A DNA stretch of 64,000 nt from Porphyra umbilicalis (Eukaryota; Rhodophyta; Bangiophyceae; Bangiales; Bangiaceae), in the NCBI GenBank assembly GCA_002049455.2, contig KV919102.1, positions 1 through 64,000 of the forward strand, read 5' to 3'. The notes under the pieces were generated by a model. That model was not told the DNA's origin, searched no databases, and saw only the letters and a program-made list of their open reading frames with translations. Positions 9,462 to 19,056 of the stretch are shown here, piece after piece; positions within the stretch are counted from its first letter, which is position 1; each line of letters starts with the position of its first letter. The position numbers were made by a program, and so were the translations under genes.

Positions 9462-11092
9462 CCGTGGTGTGGAGGGGCTCTGGTGCCCTTTTCTTTCGCT
9501 CACTGGCTGGCGAGTTCGTCGTTTCACCTGGGGTCTGGCGTGCTTGCTCTCTGGGCTTTGGGCGCTTTTTTACTCTATCTTGTTGAGCCCGCTTGGTGCT
9601 GCTGGCAACGTACATATATTTTTTCTTCCCGCCTCGCTTCTATTCTTTTCTCTTTTGTGCCGTGCCCGTGGTTGATAGTGGTGGGCACACATGCGTTTGG
9701 TTTGGCTCGGTGTCCTCTGGTTGGCAATCGCTCCTAGCGGTGAGACCTCGTTCGGGTCCTGTGTATCACTGCCGTGGACGTCGCTGGCCCGTCGATGCAG
9801 CGGCTTTGTGCGCACATGCACCGGCAGAGTTGAACGACCGCGGCCGCACTGTGAGCAGCCTGAAATTGTGTCTAGCTGAAGCAATGCTCGCCCGCCTGTG
9901 TGCTTGTTTGAGCAGTGAGGTCAACCGTAAATTGCTGGCGACGCATTGTTCAGACCACACGTTCAGGCGAAACTCGAGTGTGTGACCTGTCTTCGAGCGT
10001 TCGGACTTCACCCACTCCGTTTGCACATGGTGCTCGCCGGTGGAGACGGCCCCATGGTGACTGTGACAATCGCATGCGGGCCTATGTGAAGTAGTAGGCA
10101 GGAGCTATGAACTGGCGGGCATTGGTTTCACTCGTGCCCCAGCCCGTCGTGAGCATCATCAGTGTTCGCAGCACACCCAACAACGGTACGGGTGGCTGGG
10201 ACGGACCCTGACCATTGTTGCAGGCCTTCCTGATGGAATCTCCATTCGAAGGCCAGTGTTGTTCGGTCGGCCTCTTGTTCAGGAGGGAGTGCATGCTGCT
10301 GCATGCGGGGGTGAGAGAGGTACGAAGCCAAACTGTCTTTGGGAGCAAGTGCTCGATGGCCCTGTGTGGGAGCGAGAGAGATCCTGGGAGGCCGACGACA
10401 TCGTCAACTGACCCCGCTGATGGAAAACTGAGATAATCCCATTGAGGAGGAACGTTTGAGAGACAAAATGCAGCCGCTTGTGCCGTCTCGGGGCCGAGCT
10501 CTTTTTTGTGAACAATCAAGGACAGCATGAAGCGTGCGGCCGCGCGTGGTCTCGTCGAACAACCAACAACGTCGTGGTATTGAGGTCGAGTTTGGGAGAC
10601 CGACTTACAGTTCTGGGATCCGCGAGCCCGCCTGTTTTGCACTGGCCGTGTCCTTGCTGTGCTCTTGAGAGCGTCCACCTGCCTGTCAGACTCCGCCAGG
10701 TCGTCGACAGTCATGCGTTGTCGAAAAGAGCCCGCAGGCTGTCCGCCTTTCTGTTTCCCCCACCTCTTCGACCATTGTCTTCACTACGACCGCCAATGCT
10801 GGCGCAGGCGCGGCGCGACCACCACGACCGTCTTTGCCGGCGCAGGCGCGGCGCATTTGCTGCTGGGCCCCTCCCCCACGCACCTCTGGTGCTCGGTCGT
10901 GTCAGGTGTAGCACCGCGTCGGCCGCGGTCCATTTTTCACTCACCGCGTCCCAGCCGCGTCGACGCCGGCCCCCGAGCCGTCCCACCCCCGGCGCTTGTC
11001 CCCCGCGGTGGCGGGGCGTCGACGGCGCCGCGACTCCGCGGCCCTCCCCCCCCCTCTCCGCGGCGGCCGGCCGTCTGCCTCCCCCCCCCGCG
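9462..11092. other. Long intergenic stretch
   Basis: 1.6 kb of less GC-rich DNA without a recognised gene. One 210-residue open frame on the minus strand (10082-10714, start MTVDDLAESD) has varied composition and an ATG but no motif I know; it could be a gene or chance. C- and GC-richness rises from 10,900 toward the next ATG. Confidence 0.4.
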
Positions 11093-11999
11093 ATGGACTC
11101 TCCCCACCCCCGCCGCTTCCTCGGCCGCTGGCTCCTCACCGCCGTGTGCCGGTCGGGCCTCCCCTCCACCGCCGCCACGCTCATCGCGTCGGGCGTGGCC
11201 GCGGCGGTGGCGCGTGGGCGGGAGCCCCCGGTGCGGCCATTCTACCCCGCCGACTCGTCACTCTGGCGGCTCCCCGGGGAGGGCGTCCCGTACACCCAGC
11301 TCGTCCTCGTCGGCGTGTTGGCGGCCACGCCTGTAGCGGCGGCGGCCGCCGCCGCCACGGCCGCCGCACGCGGCCGCCGCGGGACGGCGCCCCTGCTCTT
11401 TGCCGCCCTGCGCGTCGGCCTCGCGACGCTCGCCGCCACCGCCGCCGCGGCGGGCGTTGTGGAAGTCATCAAAACGCACACTGGGGCGCTGCGGCCGGAT
11501 TTTGCGGCGCGCTGTTTGGGCGACGCGGCTGTACCGGCGCTCGCGGCGGGCACCTCGGGCGCGCCCGCCCAAATTGTGGTCGACGGCGGGTGCCCCGCCG
11601 TAGCGGCCGCGGCGGGGGCGGCGGCGCGGGACGCGGCGGTGGCGCGGCTCAAGGACGGGCGGCGGAGCTTCCCGTCGGGCCACGCGGCGCTCGCGGGCGC
11701 CTTTTCCGCCGCCGCCGCCGTGGCGCTCGGCGGCCTGGCGGCGGCCGCGGTGGCGGCGGGTGCGGGCGCCGCCCCCGACGGCCGCCGCCGGTACGGGCGG
11801 GACGGGGGCGGCAGCCTCGGGTGGGCCGCCGTCGGGGAGGCGGCGGCCGTGGCGGCGGCGGCGGCGCTGCTGTACGGGGCGGCGATGCTCGGCAGCCGCG
11901 TCGCCGACGGGCGGCATCACGCGGGGGATGTGGCGGCGGGCGGGCTGCTGGGTGCCCTTTTTGCGGTTGCGGGGGTGGTGCCGGCGCTTGTGGCTGTGG

Positions 12000-12036
<37 letters not shown>

Positions 12037-12162
12037 ACCGGGCGGGCGGCCGCCGCGCGGCTCGTGTTGGAGGACGACGATGGGGTGGTTGTGGGCAAGG
12101 CTGGCGGGGCAGCTGGGGAAGTGGAGGAGGCGTCGTCGGACCTCCGGTTGATGGACGCGTAG
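11093..12162 (+). CDS. PAP2-family lipid phosphate phosphatase
   Basis: Multi-pass membrane phosphatase that removes phosphate from phosphatidate or related lipids. All three family signature motifs are visible: KTHTGALRP (K-x6-RP), PSGHAAL (PSGH), and SRVADGRHHAGDV (SR-x5-H-x3-D), with the catalytic His pair present. Hydrophobic Ala/Val segments before, between and after the motifs account for about six spans. Start MDSPHPRRFLG follows a C-run. Near the 3' end there is a run of about 32 G at 12001-12032; after it the frame that makes biological sense is the acidic tail LVLEDDDGVVVGK...SSDLRLMDA ending at 12162, while the uncorrected frame ends at 12151 with an Arg-rich tail. The G-run length is therefore probably misread by a base or two, or variable in nature. 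Confidence 0.88.
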
Positions 12163-12622
12163 GGGGTGGAGCGTTGGGTGTCGACGCGGCACGGGCCATG
12201 CCGGTGACGCGGCGGGGGTGGTTTGCGTGCCAGGCACGTACGTTGCTGCGCTCCATCATTGCAATCAGCGCTCCTTTCCTTCGGGTGACGCCGCGGCCGC
12301 CATGTATAGGGTTGTTGGGAGTGGCTGCGTGCCTGCTTTTTCGTTCCCAAGGCGAACCCCTGATGACTCTTTTTTTTTTGCATGGTTGGGCGCCTTGCTC
12401 GTGCTGTGGGCCGCAGGCAGAGACGGTGTGTGCTCATTCACATGGCTCGTCGTCGGAAGGAATGTCCTCTACATGCTCTTTCCAGCTGAGGCGCAGTACC
12501 ATGGTGGAGACCGCGGACGCGCGACGAGGCACCGGAGTTGCTTGCATGCACTTTTACTTTAGTTGGCGTCGCGCCCCTGCGCCGCCCCCCAACGCCCACA
12601 TTGGCTCTGCGCCTCGTACGCC
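12163..12622. other. Convergent intergenic region
   Basis: Separates the lipid phosphatase (+) from the membrane protein (-). No gene, RNA or repeat recognised; a T-run at 12369-12378 could belong to a 3' end. Confidence 0.4.
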
Positions 12623-14323
12623 TTAGCGGGCGCTCTCCACGATATCCGCAAAGCGACAATCGTTAAACGACGAGAAAACGCAGTAGTGTTGCAAGAGCAT
12701 CCCCAGCGCGAGGATGATGTTGTGGGTCAAGATAGCCACCACAAACCCAACGTACGTGTACGAGTGGAACTCGTGGATGTGGATGGTCTTGACCTCGTGG
12801 AACGCCGTGTGGTGCCACTTGTACATCACAAAGTAGCCGAGGAGGGTGACGAGGCCGATGAAGATCAAGTTGACGCCCGCGTACACCATACTGTTGCGCC
12901 ACCCGTCGATGGGGAGCGTCGGCCCAAAGGGAAACCGCTCCTTGTTGAGCCCAAACCGCAGGATGGGGGAGAGGACGAGGTACGCCAGCTGCGCGACCGC
13001 CTGCGACACGATCTTCCAAATCCAAAACCGGAACTGCCGCCGCCGGTACGACCCCACATTGGCCGAGTGGCCCCGGTCCTCGGGATTGAACGTGTAGTCG
13101 GGTTCGGGGATGGGGGGGATGGGAAAGTTGCCCTTGAACGTGTTGACGACGTACGTCTTAATGACGGGGCGGAGCTTGAAAATCCACACGTCTGACACAA
13201 ACAGCAGGAGCGCCACGTTGCCAAACGACTGCGCCACCCACACCGCCGCAAACACCTTGGGGTTCGACACCTGCGGGAAGGAGAAGGCCTGCACCACGTC
13301 GGCGAGCGACTGGATCCACAGGCCCGACAGGAGCATCGTCAACTCGAGCGGGTACGCGTCGAGGAGGGACAGCATGATGCGTCGAAAGATGAACGTGAAC
13401 AGGTTAAGCGCGAAAACCAAGATGCCCTGCACCACCGAGTTGGCCGACCGATACGCAATCATGTACAGCGTCAGCGCCGTGATGTGGAAGAGGAGGGGCA
13501 CCTGAAAGTGCAAAAAAAAGTGCCACACCTTCTTGCGCTCCTCGGGCCGCGTCAGCGCCAGCGTCGCATACACCCCAACGACGCAGAGGCCGACGGCGAG
13601 GATGCCGAGCAGGTCCCGCACGCCCCGCGTCAGGTAGATGGGCAGCATAATGGCCAGCTGGATGACAATCACAACGACCATGGGGAGCACCGACACCCGA
13701 AATGGTCGGCTGGACCCAGACATCCCCGAGTAGATAGTCGCGTAGAGGTAGCCAATCGCCGCCGTCACGGCCAAGTTGGTCACAAACACAAACACCGCCT
13801 GCCCCCCAATCGACGCGTCAAACGGGTCGCCAAGTGGCACAATGGCAAAGACGACCGCCACAAACAGCAGCGGGATGATGAGGAAGATGGGGTAGGCCCA
13901 CAAGCCGAGCTGCGCCGCCGCTTCACCCGCGTGGCCCTGCGGCGTCTCCAAGTGGACGGGGTCGACAATCAGCTTCTCGTTGCGCTCATCGCGCGCCTCG
14001 TTCGCCAAGGCCTCGGCCGTCGCCTCGGCCACCGACGACGCGCGCCGGTGGTGCGCCCGTATGTGGTGCGTCGGCTCCACGGGGTGCGGCGCCCTGCCCG
14101 TCGCCCGGTCGGCGGGCCGCGCTGGCGCCTCGTAGCCTGGGACGGCCGTCTCATCCAGAGGGGAGTCCCCCACGGCCTCCACGTGGGCGCGGTTCAGCTC
14201 CTGCAGGGTGCCCGCCTCCAAGTTGCGGAGGTCGTCGGCGGCACTCGCCCGTGCGGGCGCCGTGACGACATTCCCGACCGCGCGGGCGGCGGCAACCGCC
14301 GACGCGGGCCGCGGGACGGGCAT
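12623..14323 (-). CDS. Multi-pass membrane protein of unknown family
   Basis: 566 residues, single exon, start MPVPRPASAV preceded by a C-rich 5' region. The first ~190 residues are soluble, Ala/Arg/His-rich and acidic in places. About nine to ten hydrophobic spans follow, from YPIFLIIPLLFVAVVFAIV to YVGFVVAILTHNIILALGML. A soluble loop in the last third contains FPIPPIPEPDYTFNPEDRG and YRRRQFRFWIWK. His-rich stretch HHTAFHEVKTIHIHEFHSY precedes the last span. I do not recognise the family; the well-formed spans and codon use leave little doubt that it is a real gene. Transporter or scaffold roles would be guesses. Confidence 0.8.
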   Translation of the reverse strand: MPVPRPASAVAAARAVGNVVTAPARASAADDLRNLEAGTLQELNRAHVEAVGDSPLDETAVPGYEAPARPADRATGRAPHPVEPTHHIRAHHRRASSVAEATAEALANEARDERNEKLIVDPVHLETPQGHAGEAAAQLGLWAYPIFLIIPLLFVAVVFAIVPLGDPFDASIGGQAVFVFVTNLAVTAAIGYLYATIYSGMSGSSRPFRVSVLPMVVVIVIQLAIMLPIYLTRGVRDLLGILAVGLCVVGVYATLALTRPEERKKVWHFFLHFQVPLLFHITALTLYMIAYRSANSVVQGILVFALNLFTFIFRRIMLSLLDAYPLELTMLLSGLWIQSLADVVQAFSFPQVSNPKVFAAVWVAQSFGNVALLLFVSDVWIFKLRPVIKTYVVNTFKGNFPIPPIPEPDYTFNPEDRGHSANVGSYRRRQFRFWIWKIVSQAVAQLAYLVLSPILRFGLNKERFPFGPTLPIDGWRNSMVYAGVNLIFIGLVTLLGYFVMYKWHHTAFHEVKTIHIHEFHSYTYVGFVVAILTHNIILALGMLLQHYCVFSSFNDCRFADIVESAR

Positions 14324-14993
14324 GGGGGGCGTCGCGCCGGGCGACAGCCACAATGGCAAGGGGTTTGGGTCCACGAGGGGGAGGGGGGAGGAGGGAGGAG
14401 GGGTGAAGGCCGCGACGGAGGTGGGGGTAGGAAAAAGGGCGACGACGCGGTCGACGCCTCGCGCCTCCCGACGCGTCAGGAGTGGGCAGGGGCGGAGCAG
14501 AGGCGGCGACACGCACCGCGAGCGTCAAGTGCAGATGCCGAAAGCGGCCGGCACCAGCACGGGCGGCTGCCGCGCGTCGGCAGCGCAGGGCGGCCAGCGC
14601 CGGCCACCAACGCCGGGCGCGCGCCGTCTTGGCGGCGGGCGCAGGCAATGAGCGCCAGCGCGCGCCGCGGCCGTGGCACGCAGGCGACGACCGGCGCACG
14701 ACGCCACCGCGGCGTACCTGCCGGCGCGGGCCCCGCGCGAGACGAATACGCACCGTAGTCAACAGTAGGGCCTTTGCATGCGCGGCCGACCACAGTCACT
14801 GCCGTCCGAAACTGTGGCGCCGCACTCGTCGCGTTCTCGGTGCCGCGCACACCTCCACGACGTGTTTCACGGGCCCCACGCGGGAGCCTACAAAATCCGA
14901 GTGCAAAGGCGCAGCGGAAACGCAGGATATCATATCGGTCCATGATGGACCGCTATCCAGCTTGGCTGCCTTCAGATCGGCCGCCTTTGACAC
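14324..14993. other. Upstream region of the membrane-protein gene
   Basis: Begins with a long pyrimidine tract on the gene's strand (14378-14402 is G-rich on +). No other gene is supported; composition falls toward 14,900 where the transposon nest starts. Confidence 0.4.
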
Positions 14994-15445
14994 TAGGGTT
15001 GCACACGACGCCCCTATTTCGGGGGCGTCAGGGGCGCGCGACGGATATGACGCCTTACTGACGCCCCATTAGGCAGCCAAAACGCCCTCACGACGCCCCA
15101 AGTAGCACCCTCAATATTCGCCATATCATTCAAGTAGCACCCATATCGCGCTCTCATATCTCATTTTTGTGTCCAGACTGGGTGCCTGTTAGGGGTGGGC
15201 AATCGGTTGGCTGGGCTAAATCGATAAATTGGGCTTCAGTCACAACCGATGATCGATTTCAAATCGATTTTTTCACCTGCCGCCAGCGAGGCTTGCACGC
15301 AGCGGAAAACAGGTGGATGGAGGTAACTCTGCAGGCACTTGTCTTTGGCTGTTGCTCTCGTAGTTATCGACGGTACGCGTAATCGTCCACCCATTCGTGC
15401 ATGTCCAGCAACACCCTCGCGCTGGTCCCGGTCGTTCCTTTCTTC

Positions 15446-15575
15446 GGGTCCCCAGCACCCTGCCTTGCTCTTCTGGGTCACCCCCGCTCCCCGCCTTGCT
15501 CTTCGGCGCCTCCCCCGCTCCCAGCCTTGCCTCTCGGCGCCTCCCCCGCACCCCCCCGTCGCTTCTCGGCGCCTC
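15446..15575. repeat. ~31-bp minisatellite inside the hAT element
   Basis: About four imperfect copies of a unit resembling GGCGCCTCCCCCGCTCCCAG followed by CCTTGCTCTTC. Confidence 0.7.
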
Positions 15576-15625
15576 CCTCTGGCGTGTACCATTGGCGTTC
15601 AACCGCGTTAGGTCCGAGAGCGTGC

Positions 15626-15859
15626 TTATCTATATAACACGACCATCACTCCCCGTGGGTCCTTGTACTCGATGCCGAAGTACGCATAGACAGAACTCCT
15701 CTTCTTCACCATAGGCACTGGCCCCCACCGGAAACCGTCGCCCGACCGCCAGTCTGATTCTTGTGCATGGGAAAGGCCGCCAGCGCACTGGGCAGAGGGG
15801 CCAGCGCTGGGCACGGTGGCGGCCTGGCTCGACTCGGGCGGCACAGACAGCGTCGACAT
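15626..15859 (-). pseudogene. N-terminal remnant of hAT transposase
   Basis: 77 residues from an ATG at 15859. The segment KKRSSVYAYFGIEYKD resembles the entry of a BED zinc finger at the start of hAT transposases. The frame stops before the zinc ligands and the catalytic domain is absent, so the element depends on a transposase elsewhere. A second open frame overlaps further upstream (to 16097) but shows no motif. Confidence 0.4.
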
Positions 15860-16734
15860 GGTCAGGGGTGTTGGACGTCAGGCATGAACCCGTGATGCGC
15901 TTCAAGAAAGTCGTGGGGTAGTGGAGGGAACCGCAGTCGGTGACGAGAGCCTGTGTACGGACGGTGTAGGGGTTCAAAGACAAGCTGTCAACGCTGCACC
16001 CAGACTTCAGTGCCCGATGGAACCATCCCACAGCATTCTGGCCGCATCGCGTTACGTATCCTCGCACGAATGAGCGAGAGCAACCAGCGGTTGCCAAGCG
16101 TCAGCTCGGCCAGCCACCAGCTCTGAAGTGACCGATGACGGCTAAGTCTGGTGGTCTGAGTCCGAAGTGGTGTCAATTATGTGCTCCGGTAATATTTATG
16201 CTCATATTTATTTGAAAATCGGTTGCCCGATTTTTCGACTCCCAAATCGATATTCTGTCGATCTTTTTTTTCGGCCCGATTAATCGATTTATACCCGATT
16301 CCAATTAATCACTTGCCCATCCCTAGTGCCTGTCCCCAACCAAGGTGCACAGCCGCCACCTGCTGAATCATGTGGACCCCCCTGAAAACTTCCTCTTCGC
16401 GACGCCTTGTTGACGCCCTTTTGAGTTGGGGCGTTAGGGGCGCACGACGCCCAAATGACGCCCTGGTGACGCCCTTAACGACGCCCTTAACGACGCTCCG
16501 GGCGTTCTGAGCAACCCTATTCGTGATGTATTGTTCGTAGTTACGACCAGCAAGTGACCATGAGAAGTGAAGCGCTTCTTCCGTGCAGAATTCCAGCGTG
16601 CATGACACGTACGACAGCGACGTATTGCTGTCTTCCCAATTCTGGCCGATGTGGCCAGACAGGGACTTGATCGACAGCCCATTGGCCGAACGACTTTATC
16701 CGGCTGAATGGATGTCTCCGACCCCCCGCTGCCG

Positions 16735-16973
16735 CCGCGGCCGTCACGGCTCGCTACTGCACGGCCGCGCTGCTACGGCTCGCTGCGGCTCGCTACTACA
16801 GGTACAGCTGGCTACGGCCCGGTCGCTACGGCGCTACCTACGACCCGCTACGGCCGGGTCGCTACGACCCGCTGCGGCCGGGTCGCTACGCCTCCTACGC
16901 CCCGCTACGGCCGGGTCGCTACGCCTGCTGCGCCCCGCTACGGCCGGATCGCTACGCCTGCTGCGCCCCGCTA
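16735..16973. repeat. CGCTACGGCCGGGT minisatellite
   Basis: Irregular tandem repeats built from CGCTACGGCC and GGGTCGCTACG units, ending exactly at the TA where the MITE inserted. Confidence 0.75.
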
Positions 16974-17102
16974 TTGTGCTTCTCACAAAAACTGGATCCG
17001 CAACATCCGCTTCAGCATCATTAACCGCCCCCTGAGCCAATGAAACAGTGACTTTGCAACGGAAGCTGATGCACCGAGGTCCAGTTTTTGTGAGAAGCAC
17101 AA
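16974..17102. mobile_element. 129-bp TA-flanked MITE
   Basis: The ends are perfect 23-bp inverted repeats beginning TTGTGCTTCTCACAAAAACT, flanked on both sides by TA. Size, perfect ends and TA target fit a Tc1/mariner-type MITE. It is too short to code. The perfect arms suggest recent activity. Confidence 0.88.
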
Positions 17103-17230
17103 TAAGTACCCATATCCGTGCCACGAGTGCACTTGTGGTTTCGCACAGTTGATCACGCCTCTGGACATCAACGGCATCGGCCAAATTTGGGAAGACAACA
17201 ATATCGTGCGCATCTTCAACTGTCATCCGG

Positions 17231-19056
17231 CGTAGATGGAGCCCGGGCCGAGCCTCCACGTGGAGTGGTCACCATCCCATGATGAAATTGCGCTGCGCGG
17301 TGTCGAGTGTCAATCGGCACGTCACGACAAACCGCCACGGCTGCCACACGAGAGTACAACGGCTCCCCGTGCGCGAGCTCACTGTACTGTACTCGGACTG
17401 CTGCTACCTCGCCCAAATCAGGGATGGGTCTGATGCCGCCGTGGGCCACCCCCACCGGTGCGCTTGCATCCGAGTCCAAATGCAGCATCCGGGCCGGCGC
17501 TCCCGGCGGTGCGCGCCGGCCGGGACTTGGTGACGAGTTCCCCCCATCCTCGCTGGTGGTGGGTCCCCCGCGGTGGGTGACGGTGGCGTGGCCGGGGCGG
17601 CGACGCGCTGTCACGTCGGGGGACAGCTGGGTCCCGGCGGGTGACGTTGGGGACCCGAGGTGGCAGCCACACAGGGGTGCCACGCGGCCCATGCATGGCA
17701 CGCAGGCACACAATGCTGCCTGGGAGGGCTGCCGCCAACGGAGCCAGGCGGTGCCAAGGCCAGGGAGGGGTGGCGTGGTTTGCATCGCACGGCGGTGGCC
17801 ACTCAATTGCGCGCCCTGCATCGGCGCACGCGCAACATCACGGCGCCGGCCCCGGTCCGCCCGGCGCCTGCCGTCAAGGTGGGCGGCAGCGGCAGCGGCG
17901 GCAGCGGTGGTGGCGGGGGCGGTGGCAGCAGCGGCGGCGTCGGTGGCGCCGGCGGGCCGCAGGGGGGTGTCAAAAGACGGCAGCATCGGCCGCAGCAGCG
18001 TTGGGGGTGAGGCCGAGCACGAGCCTGTGCCGGCGCGCCGCGCTGCCGTCTGCACCGGCACCACGCAGCGGCGGCGGTGGCGGTGGCGCCCGCAGCAACG
18101 GCGGTGGCCACAAGGGCGGCGCAAGCAGCAAACAAGACGATCGCAACCACCATGGCCGCGGCCGACGGCACCCGTGACGAGCGGGCTGGGCAGTGACGCG
18201 TGCCGGGGCGCTGCTGCCGAGGTAGCACCTCGGGACGGACCGTCGGCGTGGGTGACGGTCGACCGGAACGGGTTTGCGCGGGGGGGGTCCGGGTGCGGCG
18301 CTGCGCGACCGAGCGCCGCCGTAACGGCGTCGTCGCCTGCTGCGGGCATCCGCGGTAAAAAACAACAAAAAAACACTCCCTTGCGTCTGCTCGGCCGCCC
18401 GCGTGTGTGCCCCCGCCCGCCCGCCCGCCGTCGGCCACGTCCCCACCGCTGCGGAGAGGCGCCTGGCGGGCCGCCCGCCGCCCCAGGGCGGCCGGTCGAC
18501 GGCGGCGCGGGGAGTGTCGCCACGCGCCGCGGCGCCGCCGCACCCGCCGCAGCGGCGCCGTCGCCACGCGCGCACCGCCCAAACGCGGAGTGCGGGGCGG
18601 GCTGGCGCGGCGTGCACAGCCGCGGTGCTCGGCTGGACAGCCGGCGGTTTCTCATAGCGGAGGGGGCGCGGGGGGTTGCTCCCCCGCGCCCACAGGGCGG
18701 CCCGACGGCACCCTTGGCAGAGCGCCACGCGACCGCCGCTGGCAGCCACCAAAACCAAGTGACCAACGGGGCGCACGACCGCGGCCGCGGCCGGGGGCGG
18801 CGCGGATCACCCCGGGGGGGCCCCCGCCACGGGCGCCCGCGCAACGGGCACGCCGAGGTCCTCAGCCGCCTCGGCGGCGGGCGACGGCGCAGCGGGCACG
18901 CCGAGGTCCTCCTCTGCCTCGGCAGCCGGCGCCGCCGCGCCGTCGCCACCAGCGGCGCCGGCCATTCGCGGGCGCTTGGCCGGGCCCCCCCCCTCACTCC
19001 CACCGCTCTCCGCTTCCAGCAACGGCTCCTCTGCCTCTACCGCCGGCGCCCCCCGC
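17231..19056. other. GC-rich stretch with doubtful reading frames
   Basis: Very long open frames exist on both strands but are low-complexity. One candidate is a minus-strand frame 18153-17803 (116 residues) starting MVVAIVLFAACAALVATAVA, a signal-peptide-like segment followed by Cys- and Pro-rich sequence; it could be a small secreted protein or chance. The part 18800-19056 may hold the PARN C-terminal tail (see PARN). Confidence 0.35.

Larger units (their letters stand above)
15190..16325. mobile_element. Non-autonomous hAT-type transposon with 8-bp TSD
   Basis: The inserted element is flanked by an exact 8-bp direct repeat GTGCCTGT (15182-15189 and 16326-16333). Its ends are TAGGGGTGGGCAA and the inverse of TAGGGATGGGCAA, the classic hAT terminal sequence. 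Subterminal DNA on both sides is rich in ATCGATTT motifs. Length is 1136 bp. An exact TSD argues for fairly recent insertion. It keeps a remnant of transposase coding sequence on the minus strand. Confidence 0.88.
14994..16519. mobile_element. Older inverted-repeat element, split by a hAT insertion
   Basis: The ends are TAGGGTTGCACA (14994) and the inverse of TAGGGTTGCTCA (ending 16519), 11 of 12 bases matching, followed inward on both sides by repeated GACGCC units. Without the inner hAT element this would be a ~380-bp non-autonomous DNA transposon. I find no target duplication, so it may be old or its ends slightly misplaced. Confidence 0.5.
16590..17230. other. Two facing fragments of a shared sequence flanking a MITE
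   Basis: The plus strand at 16600-16690 and the minus strand at 17230-17120 share TGTCTTCCCAA and TTTGGCCGATG-like stretches and translate to similar peptides (AVFPILADVARQ versus VVFPNLADAVDVQ). They look like inverted, diverged copies of one coding fragment, perhaps arms of a larger decayed transposon. Confidence 0.4.

Noticed and set aside
10082-10714. 210-residue minus-strand gene
   Set aside because: No motif, no homologue recognised and overlaps shadow frames; mentioned only in the gap entry.
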